A DNA stretch of 12,171 nucleotides, from NCBI GenBank assembly GCA_039188975.1, contig JBCCYT010000130.1, positions 1 through 12,171 on the forward strand. The letters run 5' to 3'. The position numbers and the translations under genes were made by a program. Shown here in pieces: positions 6,019 through 11,948 of the stretch; positions within the stretch are counted from its first letter, which is position 1, and each line of letters begins with the position of its first letter. The notes beneath the pieces are model-generated. The model had not been told where the DNA came from, did no database searches, and saw nothing but the letters and a program-made list of their open reading frames with translations. The DNA is from UBA11606 sp039188975 (lineage in GTDB: Bacteria; Actinomycetota; Acidimicrobiia; Acidimicrobiales; Aldehydirespiratoraceae).

Positions 6019-6956
6019 GCCAGCGAGGACGGAGCCCGAAACCGCAGCCGAAGGGTGGGCGCGGTCGCCCGGCCAAGAAGGCCGCGAAGTCATCGGTCAA
6101 GGGGCGGGGCAAGGGCCAGCCCCAGCGACCTCGTCGCGGCGACGGTCAACGGGGCACCACCCCGATTCGCGCTGCCGATGAGGGGCGCGGCGGCGGTCAT
6201 CTCGGCGGCGACCAGGTCGAGGGGCGTCATGCGGTTCGAGAGCTCCTCATGGCCGGTACTCGGCGAACGCGCGAGGTGATCTTCGCCGGCGATCTCGACC
6301 CCGCGCCGATCCTCGACGACATCATCGACCTCGCCGACGAGCAGAAGGTCACGATTCGGGAGATCTCTCGCTCGAAATTCGAATCGATGACGCGAACCGA
6401 CGGATCTCAGGGCGTCGTGGCGATGGCTCAGCCGTTGCGGCCGACACCGCTCGATGAGATTCTTCGGCCCGAGCGAGATGGCACGCCGCCGTTCCTGCTG
6501 ATGCTCGACGGCATCACCGATCCCGGCAACCTCGGCGCACTGCTCCGCACCGCAGAGTGTGCGGGGGTCACCGGGGTCGTGCTGCCTCGCCATCGAGCCG
6601 CCCACATCACGCCGACCGTCGCCAAGACGGCGGCGGGGGCGATCGAACATCTCCGTATCGCGGTGGTCGGTGGTCTACCCGCGGCGATGAAGACACTGTC
6701 GCAACAGGGCATCTGGACGGTTGGGCTCGACGCTGGCGGAGAGCGCAGCATCTTCGATCTTCCCGTTGCTGATGAACCGGTTGCGCTGGTGCTCGGCGCC
6801 GAAGGTCCGGGACTCTCCCGGCTGGTGCGAGAGCGCTGCGATACCGTCGCCAGCATCCCGATGGCAGGTGTGCTCGACTCCCTCAACGTGTCGAATGCCG
6901 GAGCGGTCGCCGCCTACGAAATCACCCGCCGCCGCAGCGCATCTTCAGCGTCGTGA
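6015..6956 (+). CDS. rlmB: SpoU/TrmH-family 23S rRNA 2'-O-methyltransferase (RlmB-like)
   Basis: This 313-aa SpoU-class SAM-dependent ribose methyltransferase is most like RlmB, which methylates a guanosine in the 23S rRNA peptidyl-transferase region. Residues 1-65 are a lysine/arginine/glycine-rich disordered tail, common in actinobacterial homologues. Residues 67-140 form the small substrate-binding domain (QVEGRHAVRELL). The catalytic knot domain has motif 1 DPGNLGALLRTAECAG (169-184, with Asn172 and Arg178), motif 2 VALVLGAEGPGLSRLV (256-271) and motif 3 IPMAGVLDSLNVSNAGAVAAYE (split here as residues 281-302), with Asn291. The start ATG 6015 overlaps the ispF stop; an upstream in-frame ATG at 5991 lies inside ispF and is less likely. 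It is third in the operon. cysS, which I expect between ispF and rlmB in many actinobacteria, is absent. Exact target (rRNA rather than tRNA) is inferred. Confidence 0.9.
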   Translation: MSQRGRSPKPQPKGGRGRPAKKAAKSSVKGRGKGQPQRPRRGDGQRGTTPIRAADEGRGGGHLGGDQVEGRHAVRELLMAGTRRTREVIFAGDLDPAPILDDIIDLADEQKVTIREISRSKFESMTRTDGSQGVVAMAQPLRPTPLDEILRPERDGTPPFLLMLDGITDPGNLGALLRTAECAGVTGVVLPRHRAAHITPTVAKTAAGAIEHLRIAVVGGLPAAMKTLSQQGIWTVGLDAGGERSIFDLPVADEPVALVLGAEGPGLSRLVRERCDTVASIPMAGVLDSLNVSNAGAVAAYEITRRRSASSAS

Positions 6957-6957
6957 C

Positions 6958-7033
6958 TGGAGCCCGCGACAGGGATCGAACCTGCGACCTGCTGTTTACA
7001 AGACAGCTGCTCTACCAACTGAGCTACACGGGC
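6958..7033 (-). tRNA. tRNA-Thr (anticodon UGU)
   Basis: On the minus strand a full cloverleaf is readable. The acceptor GCCCGTG pairs with CGCGGGC (one G-U), and the D arm is TAGCTCAGTTGGTAGAGCA. The anticodon loop CTTGTAA gives UGU, which reads ACA and related Thr codons. The T arm contains GGTTCGATCC. The discriminator is U and the 3' CCA is encoded (6958-6960). Total length is 76 nt with CCA. It converges on rlmB with a single base between the rlmB stop and the CCA. A possible -10, TACCCT (minus strand, 7066-7061), lies 27 nt upstream of the tRNA 5' end. Confidence 0.97.
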
Positions 7034-7069
7034 ATGCGCCGACCTTCCGGCGATTCCGACAGGGTACGC

Positions 7070-7084
7070 GGTGGCGGCGCCACC
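7070..7084. repeat. Inverted repeat GGTGGC-GGC-GCCACC upstream of the LytR_C gene
   Basis: This is a perfect 6-bp inverted repeat with a 3-nt centre. It lies 9 bp upstream of the -10 element TAATCT, where a -35 or operator would be. It is also upstream of the divergent tRNA. The pairing is exact; the function is unknown, and short GC-rich palindromes are frequent here. Confidence 0.3.
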
Positions 7085-7093
7085 CAGGCTCCG

Positions 7094-7099
7094 TAATCT
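7094..7099 (+). promoter_or_regulatory. -10 element (TAATCT) of the LytR_C-otsB unit
   Basis: TAATCT ends 6 nt before ATG 7106, predicting transcription from about 7106. Translation could begin leaderlessly at 7106, or at the SD-preceded ATG 7160 after a leader of about 54 nt. Confidence 0.5.
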
Positions 7100-7145
7100 G
7101 CGAGGATGGTTTGGCTCGACGTGGCCCAGCCGACGTCGCCTGAAC

Positions 7146-7150
7146 AGGAG
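7146..7150 (+). promoter_or_regulatory. Shine-Dalgarno AGGAG for the LytR_C gene
   Basis: AGGAG ends 9 nt before ATG 7160. That ATG is in frame with ATG 7106, 18 codons downstream. This is the best SD between rlmB and otsA, and it argues for 7160 as the main start. Confidence 0.55.
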
Positions 7151-7159
7151 TTCCCATCG

Positions 7160-7834
7160 ATGACCGCTTCCGGACGCTACGCCTCGCCTGATTCGTCCTT
7201 TGGCCGTTCCACCAGCAACGCCGCCGCCCGCGGTGGCGCCCTGATTGCGGTCGCCGTCGTAATCGGCTTCTTGCTGCTGTGGCAGGGCGGGGTCGGTGGG
7301 TCCGACGATACGGCTGCGACCGGCGCGGCGACGAACGACGCCGCCTCGGCCACCACCGAGGACCCCGGCGCGTCGGGCACCGACGGCGGTGAAGGAGCGA
7401 CCGGAACCGAAGACCCCACCGCGGACGACGGCACGGAGGCCGATCCCGCCGTCGAGGGCACGACCGACACCACCACGACCACAACCACGACCGTGTCGGC
7501 TGCGACGCGAGCTCCCGGCGAGGTTCGCGCCGCCGTCGCCAACGGCACCGGCACCGCAGGTCTAGCCGGCGCTCGTTCGGGTGAGCTCGCCACGGCCGGC
7601 TACGTCACCGCGGCGGTGAACGCGGCCAACGACACCGCCGTGTCAAACGTCTATTACATCGACGGCTACGGGCTCGAAGCTGAGCAGGTCGCGATCGTTC
7701 TCGGCGGAACCGCCGCTGTGCTTCGACCCGCAACCCCCGCCGAGATCGCCGAGCTCGTGCGCGAGGCCAACCGGGCTGACGTCGACGGGTTCCAGGTCCT
7801 CGTCGTGCTCGGCACCGACGGCGTCCTCGGCTGA
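7160..7834 (+). CDS. Membrane-anchored LytR_C domain protein (VirR-like)
   Basis: This is a 224-aa protein with a short cytoplasmic N-terminus and one membrane helix (about 25-41). A long acidic, Ala/Gly/Thr-rich linker follows (about 45-118), ending in a run of eight threonines. The C-terminal LytR_C domain (about 120-220) includes the typical VRAAVANGTGTAGLAGARS opening and the VLVVLGTDG ending. It is predicted to sit outside the membrane facing the cell wall. LytR_C usually trails LytR-Cps2A-Psr ligases; here it stands alone, as in mycobacterial VirR, which is linked to envelope and vesicle homeostasis. That parallel is inference. Start 7160 is backed by the SD; 7106 would add 18 residues. 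The otsB start lies 15 bp after the stop, so co-transcription is likely. Confidence 0.8.
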   Translation: MTASGRYASPDSSFGRSTSNAAARGGALIAVAVVIGFLLLWQGGVGGSDDTAATGAATNDAASATTEDPGASGTDGGEGATGTEDPTADDGTEADPAVEGTTDTTTTTTTTVSAATRAPGEVRAAVANGTGTAGLAGARSGELATAGYVTAAVNAANDTAVSNVYYIDGYGLEAEQVAIVLGGTAAVLRPATPAEIAELVREANRADVDGFQVLVVLGTDGVLG

Positions 7835-7849
7835 CCCGCGGCGCCGGCC

Positions 7850-8623
7850 GTGAGTACGTTCCCCATCGATGGGTTCGTCAGCCGCCCGGCCCGAGCTGGC
7901 ATCCTGCTCGACTTCGACGGGGTCCTGTCCGACATCGCGCCCACTCCCGACGGGGCTGTTCCCCGGCCCGGCATCCCGGACCTGCTGGTGCGCCTTCACC
8001 AGCAGCTCGGCCGAGTGGCCATCATTTCTGGTCGCCCGGTCACGTATCTCTCACCGATGATCCCCGACGCCATCGACATCATCGGCCTCTACGGGCTCGA
8101 GAGCCGCCTCGCTGGATCGGTCGGAACCGTGCCCGAGGCAGAGGCATGGCGGCCTCAAATCGCCCAGTTGGTTGGCGAAGCCATGGCGACATTCGGGGTG
8201 TCTGTGGTGGAACCAAAGGGCCTCTCCCTCACCATCCACTACCGCAGTGATCCCGACCTCGAGGCGCCCATGGGCGCGTGGGTCGAGACCGTCGCGGAGC
8301 GGACCGGTGCCGAAGCCCGCGCCGCGAAGCGATCGTTCGAACTTCACCCACCGATCGATCGCGACAAAGGCACCGCCGTCATCGAGCTCGGTACCGGTCT
8401 CGATCTCGTGGCGTACATCGGGGACGACGTGGGCGACCTTCCCGCCTTCGACGGACTCGACGGGCTCGCCGCACAAGGTGTCGCGACCGTGCGAGTGGCG
8501 GTTGGTTCGGCGGAGGCGCCATCGGATTTGCTCGCTCGCTCTGACCATATTGTCGACGGACCGGCCGGTGCGCAGGCGCTACTGACCCAACTCGCCGACG
8601 AGCTCGAGTCAGTGTCTGGTTGA
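7850..8623 (+). CDS. otsB: Trehalose-6-phosphate phosphatase
   Basis: This 257-aa HAD-superfamily phosphatase removes phosphate from trehalose 6-phosphate, the last step of the OtsA-OtsB route. All catalytic motifs are present: motif I LLDFDGVLSDIAP (Asp21 nucleophile, Asp23), motif II IISGRP (Ser60), Lys173 in IDRDKGTAV, and motif IV YIGDDVGDLPAF (Asp192, Asp193, Asp196). A cap domain lies between motifs II and III. Start GTG 7850 is the only reasonable one close to motif I. It has no SD and no -10, which fits an internal operon gene after the LytR_C gene. It converges on otsA with a 15-bp overlap of the two coding ends (8609-8623). No terminator hairpin is evident at that junction. Confidence 0.93.
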   Translation: MSTFPIDGFVSRPARAGILLDFDGVLSDIAPTPDGAVPRPGIPDLLVRLHQQLGRVAIISGRPVTYLSPMIPDAIDIIGLYGLESRLAGSVGTVPEAEAWRPQIAQLVGEAMATFGVSVVEPKGLSLTIHYRSDPDLEAPMGAWVETVAERTGAEARAAKRSFELHPPIDRDKGTAVIELGTGLDLVAYIGDDVGDLPAFDGLDGLAAQGVATVRVAVGSAEAPSDLLARSDHIVDGPAGAQALLTQLADELESVSG

Positions 8624-9985
8624 TGCTGCTGCGAGCTGATCCTCGAACCAATCGCGTGGGCTACGGGCGTAGGCCCGACTGGTGAGCTCCGCTGCTGCGG
8701 CCCGTCGTTCCTCGGCCGAACGATCGAGCGCGGCGCCAAGCGCAGCCGCCTGCTCGACGATGTCGTAGGGGTTCACCGACAGGCACGCCCCGTCGAGTTC
8801 GTCGTGAATGCCCGCTTCGCGACTCAAGACGAGCGTGCCGTTGCGCTCGTTGACGATCGGACCCTCCTTGGCGACGAGGTTGAGCCCGTCTCGAATCGGG
8901 TTGATCAACAGCACGTCATAGCGTCGCAGGTGCGCCACCGAACGGGGGAAGTCGTCGCGCAGGTCGAGTTCGATCGGCGACCATTCGCCGGTACCCCACC
9001 GGCGGTTGATGACGTCGACCAATGCCTCGACCTCTTGCCGATAGGCGAGGTACTCGGGGAGTCCGTCGCGGCTTGGATAGCCAATGGCACGAAAGATCAC
9101 TCGTTCACGAAGATCGGCCCGATCGTGCAGGAGGCGATCGAATGCCCGGAAGCCGCGCAGCAGGTTCTTTGACAGTTCGATCCGGTCGACTCTGACGATC
9201 AGCTGCCGGTCGCCGAGGTGAGCGTCGAGATCATCGAACGCGGCCTGGCACGCTCCTGAGCCGGCGACGTGGTGCATGTCGTCGGGATCTGGTGCCAGCG
9301 GCGACACGAAGGCTGGCACCTCTCGTCCCAACACCTCGCGGCATGACGCCTGGTAGTCCGCCGCCCACCGCGCCGAATGAAAGCCGCAGGTTGTGTGACC
9401 CGCCATGCCCTCGAGGAGTTCGCGCGCCGAGTCGGTCGGCAACACCCGCAGCAGATGAGGGGGTGCGAACGGGGTGTGGGAAAAGTGCACGGTAGTGAGG
9501 TCGGGCCGGAGCGCTCCGAGCCGGGGTCCGAGTAGGGCGAGGTGGTAGTCCTGCACGAGCACCGTTGCGCCGTCGGGTGCGTCGGCAGCGACGACATCGG
9601 CAAAGGCCTGGTTGTAGTCGCGATAGGCCTGCCACGCTTCTGCCCAGCCGTGGTCGAAGAGCGGTCGGCGGCTGAGGTCGTGGAGCCCGTGGTGGAGGAA
9701 CCACAGCGTCGAGTTGCACACGACGTCGTATGCGAGCCGCAGCGTGGTCGGGTCGATCGCCAACGTACGAACCAACATGTCGGCCGCTTCGATGACGCCT
9801 TCCGATGCGGCGAGCCGGTCACCGTCGCTGAGCGCCGCTGCGACCCATGTCGCGTCCGAGCCGGCGACCAGTGGCGCCAGCCCACTGACGAGACCTCCAC
9901 CGCCTCGCCGACCGACCAGTTCACCGTCGACCTCGGCGAACGACACCGGGCCTCGGTTGGAGACGAGCACGACGGGCGAGGTCAC
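8609..9985 (-). CDS. otsA: Trehalose-6-phosphate synthase (GT20 family)
   Basis: This 458-aa retaining glycosyltransferase joins a nucleotide-glucose donor to glucose 6-phosphate. Landmarks are SNRGPVSF (9-16), the donor loop GGGGLVSGL (28-36), VQDYHLALL (144-152), HFSHTPF (167-173), the phosphate-binding pair Arg268/Lys273 in VDRIELSKN, and RDGLNLVAKE (365-374). The pattern VDRxxxSKN with YPSRDGLPEY resembles the Streptomyces OtsA branch, for which GDP-glucose use has been reported, rather than the E. coli branch (VERLDYSKG). The donor here is therefore uncertain. GTG 9985 is chosen because TACGGT lies exactly 6 nt upstream and the protein then begins right at the catalytic core; ATG 10018 would add 11 residues. 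It converges on otsB and is divergent from the glycerate kinase gene. Confidence 0.92.
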   Translation of the reverse strand: MTSPVVLVSNRGPVSFAEVDGELVGRRGGGGLVSGLAPLVAGSDATWVAAALSDGDRLAASEGVIEAADMLVRTLAIDPTTLRLAYDVVCNSTLWFLHHGLHDLSRRPLFDHGWAEAWQAYRDYNQAFADVVAADAPDGATVLVQDYHLALLGPRLGALRPDLTTVHFSHTPFAPPHLLRVLPTDSARELLEGMAGHTTCGFHSARWAADYQASCREVLGREVPAFVSPLAPDPDDMHHVAGSGACQAAFDDLDAHLGDRQLIVRVDRIELSKNLLRGFRAFDRLLHDRADLRERVIFRAIGYPSRDGLPEYLAYRQEVEALVDVINRRWGTGEWSPIELDLRDDFPRSVAHLRRYDVLLINPIRDGLNLVAKEGPIVNERNGTLVLSREAGIHDELDGACLSVNPYDIVEQAAALGAALDRSAEERRAAAAELTSRAYARSPRDWFEDQLAAASTRH

Positions 9986-9991
9986 GTCGTC

Positions 9992-9997
9992 ACCGTA
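9992..9997 (-). promoter_or_regulatory. -10 element (TACGGT), leaderless promoter of otsA
   Basis: On the minus strand TACGGT ends 6 nt before GTG 9985. No SD precedes either candidate start. It would lie inside the coding region if otsA began at ATG 10018, so it helps choose the GTG. Confidence 0.5.
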
Positions 9998-10004
9998 CTC
10001 GGGG

Positions 10005-10010
10005 CAGGAT
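10005..10010 (+). promoter_or_regulatory. Weak -10 element (CAGGAT) before the glycerate kinase gene
   Basis: CAGGAT keeps the most important A (position 2) and T (position 6) and ends 6 nt before ATG 10017. The first base deviates from TANNNT. It lies 7 bp from the otsA -10 on the other strand, so the two polymerase sites would overlap. Confidence 0.3.
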
Positions 10011-10016
10011 GAGGGC

Positions 10017-11009
10017 ATGCGACTGCTCGCCTGCGCCGACAAGTTCCGCGGCACGTTGACCGCCCCGGCCTTCGGCGACGCCGTCGTCGCCGGTGCGGTG
10101 GGCCATGACGTGGTGGTGCAGCCGCTCGCCGACGGAGGCGAAGGAACGCTGGACGCCTTTGGTGGCCCCAACCGCCGGTCGACGGTGACCGGGCCGCTCG
10201 GCGCGCCGGTGGAGGCGGAATGGCGACTCTCGAGCGGTCGAGCGGTGATCGAGATGGCCCAGGCGTCTGGGCTCGTCGTGGCCGGCGGCGCCGAGGGAAA
10301 CGACCCATTGGAGGCCACCACCGCAGGCACCGGCGAGTTGATTGCCAAAGCGATCGAGGCCGGCGCCGATGAGATCATCGTCGGCTTGGGCGGCTCGGCC
10401 ACGACCGACGGAGGGTTGGGTGCACTTCGGGCATTGCCGGGAACCTCGCGCCTGAAGGGCGTCGATCTCGTTGTCGCGTGCGATGTCGACACTCGCTTCG
10501 CCGACGCCGCCACCGTGTTCGGTCCCCAGAAGGGCGCGACCAAGGCGCAGATTCCCCTGCTTACCGCACGGCTCAATCGACTGATCGACGTCTACCGAAA
10601 CGAACACGGCGTTGACCTCACCGACGTGCCCGGCGCCGGCGCGGCAGGGGGGCTGGCGGGCGGGCTGGTGGCGGCGGGCGCCCGACTCGAGTCGGGCGCG
10701 GCGCTGATCGCTGATGCCGTCGACCTCTATGACCTGATCGAGGAGACGGACCTCGTTGTCACCGGTGAGGGCAAGGTCGACGCCACGTCTTTTGCTGGGA
10801 AGGTCGTCGGGTCGGTGCTCGATCTCGCCGATGCGGCGGATCGCCAGGTGCTGGTCGTCGGCGGGGTGATCACCGACGATGCCCGTGAGCGGCTTGCGGC
10901 GGCGGGTGTTGCCTGGATCGATCTTGTCGATCGCATCGGCGCACAGCGCGCGATGAACGAGACCGGAGCCGGTGTTGCCGACGCGATCAGCGATTGGCTT
11001 TTGCGCTGA
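10017..11009 (+). CDS. Glycerate kinase (GlxK/GarK family)
   Basis: This 330-aa member of the glycerate kinase type-1 family phosphorylates D-glycerate with ATP, usually to 2-phosphoglycerate. Family blocks are plain: DKFRGTL (8-14), ADGGEGTLD (38-46), IEMAQASGL (78-86), VGLGGSATTDGGLGA (122-136), FGPQKGA (168-174), PGAGAAGGLAGGL (205-217) and VVTGEGKVDATSFAGK (247-262). It is about 50 residues shorter than the usual ~380, mostly through compact loops. The ATG at 10017 begins right at the first core strand. Its start region nearly touches otsA (divergent), and its end overlaps the 70-aa membrane protein by 23 bp (convergent). A role in glyoxylate or photorespiratory-type carbon use is possible; no partner gene lies nearby. 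The 2-kinase activity is inferred from the family. Confidence 0.9.
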   Translation: MRLLACADKFRGTLTAPAFGDAVVAGAVGHDVVVQPLADGGEGTLDAFGGPNRRSTVTGPLGAPVEAEWRLSSGRAVIEMAQASGLVVAGGAEGNDPLEATTAGTGELIAKAIEAGADEIIVGLGGSATTDGGLGALRALPGTSRLKGVDLVVACDVDTRFADAATVFGPQKGATKAQIPLLTARLNRLIDVYRNEHGVDLTDVPGAGAAGGLAGGLVAAGARLESGAALIADAVDLYDLIEETDLVVTGEGKVDATSFAGKVVGSVLDLADAADRQVLVVGGVITDDARERLAAAGVAWIDLVDRIGAQRAMNETGAGVADAISDWLLR

Positions 11010-11199
11010 CGACCCACCCGGCCAGTGCCATCACCACGACCAGCACAATGCCGATCTGAATGAAGCGCAACGCGCCGGCGATGATCCACTGGAGCACGCT
11101 GATGGCGCCGAAGAGTGCGAGGCCGCCGATGGCGATCTTCGCCGGAAGGGCCAGGCCACCGCCACCGGAGGAGTCCGAGGTTCGACGGTCGAGTTCCAT
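10987..11199 (-). CDS. Small membrane protein of unknown function, 70 aa
   Basis: This is a 70-aa protein with a polar, glycine/serine-containing N-terminus (1-15) and two predicted membrane helices (about 18-42 and 46-64), ending SAKANR. I do not recognise a family. It is supported as a gene by a well-placed TAGCAT -10 ending 6 nt before the ATG, hydrophobic periodicity, and placement in otherwise unassigned sequence. Its stop lies inside the 3' end of the glycerate kinase gene (23-bp convergent overlap). Confidence 0.6.
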   Translation of the reverse strand: MELDRRTSDSSGGGGLALPAKIAIGGLALFGAISVLQWIIAGALRFIQIGIVLVVVMALAGWVVSAKANR

Positions 11200-11205
11200 G
11201 CCCCG

Positions 11206-11211
11206 ATGCTA
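11206..11211 (-). promoter_or_regulatory. -10 element (TAGCAT), leaderless promoter of the 70-aa membrane protein
   Basis: TAGCAT on the minus strand ends 6 nt before the ATG at 11199, with no SD between. It repeats the pattern seen before otsA, radA, the DUF3995-like gene and cysO. Confidence 0.5.
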
Positions 11212-11239
11212 GGCGCGAGGCGGCCCGCTGCGGGTTCGG

Positions 11240-11440
11240 TCAGGCGCTCAGTGCGGTGAGTTCGTGCCGTTCGGTGCGGCGGAGCGCAACCATTGCGGCG
11301 GCAACCGCGGCCAGCGGATCGTGCTCGATCGCCCCCGGATCGGTCTCTTCGAGCGCGTCACGGGCGACAGCACCGTTCGTGCGGGAGAGGCTGGCGACAA
11401 GGTCGGCCAGGCGATCAGGGCCGGTTTCACGATTCGACAT
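11240..11440 (-). CDS. Hypothetical protein, 66 aa
   Basis: This 66-aa soluble, probably helical protein begins MSNRETGPDRLADLVASLSR, with no family I recognise and no cysteine, signal peptide or membrane segment. Third codon positions are strongly G/C, as in its neighbours, which supports coding. Neither an SD nor a TANNNT at the leaderless position precedes ATG 11440, so the start and even expression are uncertain. It lies 40 bp upstream of the 70-aa gene on the same strand and could be co-transcribed with it. A 105-bp divergent gap separates it from the cysO-like gene. Confidence 0.5.
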   Translation of the reverse strand: MSNRETGPDRLADLVASLSRTNGAVARDALEETDPGAIEHDPLAAVAAAMVALRRTERHELTALSA

Positions 11441-11532
11441 CAGGCGGTCTCATTTGGGTCTGCGGGGAAGAACGTGGATGTCTTCGGCTGTCTCCTCGCC
11501 GAACTGAAACCCATGGGCCGAGAATGGGCCTC

Positions 11533-11538
11533 TAGGGT
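11533..11538 (+). promoter_or_regulatory. -10 element (TAGGGT), leaderless promoter of the cysO-like gene
   Basis: TAGGGT ends 6 nt before GTG 11545, identical in hexamer and spacing to the radA promoter. No SD is present. The rest of the 11441-11544 gap shows no further clear element. Confidence 0.55.
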
Positions 11539-11544
11539 ACGCCC

Positions 11545-11817
11545 GTGGCACAGATCCGGCTTCCCAACACCCTTCGTCCGCTCACCGCCGGCCAGGCTGA
11601 GGTCCTCGTGGCGGCTGATGAGCTCGGTGCGGCGCTGACCGCGCTCGAGGCGATGCACCCCGGCTTCGAAGAACGGTTGTTGACCGACGATCGCCGCTTG
11701 CGAGGGTTCGTCAACGTGTTTGTCGGGGACACCGAGTGTCGCCAGCTCGGTGGCCTGTCGACCCCGGTCGATGATCAGACGGTGATCACGATCGTGCCCG
11801 CCGTCGCCGGTGGCTGA
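11545..11817 (+). CDS. cysO: CysO-like ubiquitin-fold sulfur carrier protein (MoaD/ThiS family)
   Basis: This is a 90-aa beta-grasp protein ending in VTIVPAVAGG. The terminal Gly-Gly is the site that is adenylated and thiocarboxylated in sulfur carriers. The opening (IRLPNTLRPLTAGQ), the middle (LRGFVNVFVGDTECR) and the ending closely match mycobacterial CysO as I remember it. CysO supplies sulfide to CysM for cysteine synthesis, after which the protease Mec releases cysteine. Neither cysM nor mec is in this window; they usually sit beside cysO in mycobacteria, so a general MoaD/ThiS role cannot be excluded. GTG is the start, fixed by the TAGGGT element. It lies 131 bp upstream of groEL on the same strand. 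Confidence 0.82.
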   Translation: MAQIRLPNTLRPLTAGQAEVLVAADELGAALTALEAMHPGFEERLLTDDRRLRGFVNVFVGDTECRQLGGLSTPVDDQTVITIVPAVAGG

Positions 11818-11864
11818 GCCGGCATCGCCGTCACTGACGAAGGTCCCCAAACCGGCTCGAGGTG

Positions 11865-11893
11865 TTGCGATCCGTGGGGTTCGCGGATTGAAT
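11865..11893 (+). promoter_or_regulatory. Probable groEL promoter (-35 TTGCGA, 17 bp, -10 TTGAAT)
   Basis: TTGCGA (11865-11870) and TTGAAT (11888-11893) are 17 bp apart, each matching four of six consensus bases for the housekeeping sigma factor. The -10 shares its last base with the CIRCE element, the arrangement expected for repression by HrcA. The predicted transcription start falls inside CIRCE. Confidence 0.45.
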
Positions 11894-11919
11894 TAGCAGT
11901 CGCGGCACGAGAGTGCCAA
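11893..11919. promoter_or_regulatory. CIRCE operator (HrcA binding site)
   Basis: TTAGCAGTC-N9-GAGTGCCAA matches the CIRCE consensus TTAGCACTC-N9-GAGTGCTAA with one mismatch in each arm and the exact 9-bp spacer. It lies 29 bp upstream of the groEL start. HrcA, whose activity depends on GroEL, binds such sites and represses the gene until heat shock. hrcA itself is not in this window. Confidence 0.88.
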
Positions 11920-11939
11920 TGTCCTCGACCCAGTCCTCC

Positions 11940-11944
11940 GGAGG
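11940..11944 (+). promoter_or_regulatory. groEL Shine-Dalgarno inside a 12-bp palindrome
   Basis: GGAGG ends 4 nt before the groEL ATG. It forms the right half of the perfect palindrome TCCTCCGGAGGA (11934-11945), so its own anti-SD-like complement lies directly upstream. Hairpin formation would need a few central bases unpaired. Confidence 0.65.
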
Positions 11945-11948
11945 AAAA

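Noticed and set aside
7460..7495. ACC/ACG/ACA tandem run as a repeat element
   Set aside because: It is in frame and encodes the poly-Thr linker of the LytR_C protein, ordinary low-complexity coding sequence.
9986..10576. N-terminal extension of otsA through a long open minus frame
   Set aside because: It is the antisense of the glycerate kinase gene, and the GT20 core begins at once after GTG 9985, which has a matching -10.
11224..11234. CCCGC-T-GCGGG hairpin after the 66-aa gene
   Set aside because: A one-base loop makes the full stem impossible, and the remaining 3-bp stem is not a credible terminator.
11264..11638. Plus-strand 124-codon frame overlapping the 66-aa gene and cysO
   Set aside because: It has no recognisable motif or start signal and overlaps the strongly supported cysO-like gene in another frame.
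11440..11850. Minus-strand 136-codon frame across the cysO-like gene
   Set aside because: It is antisense to cysO, with no promoter, SD or family similarity.
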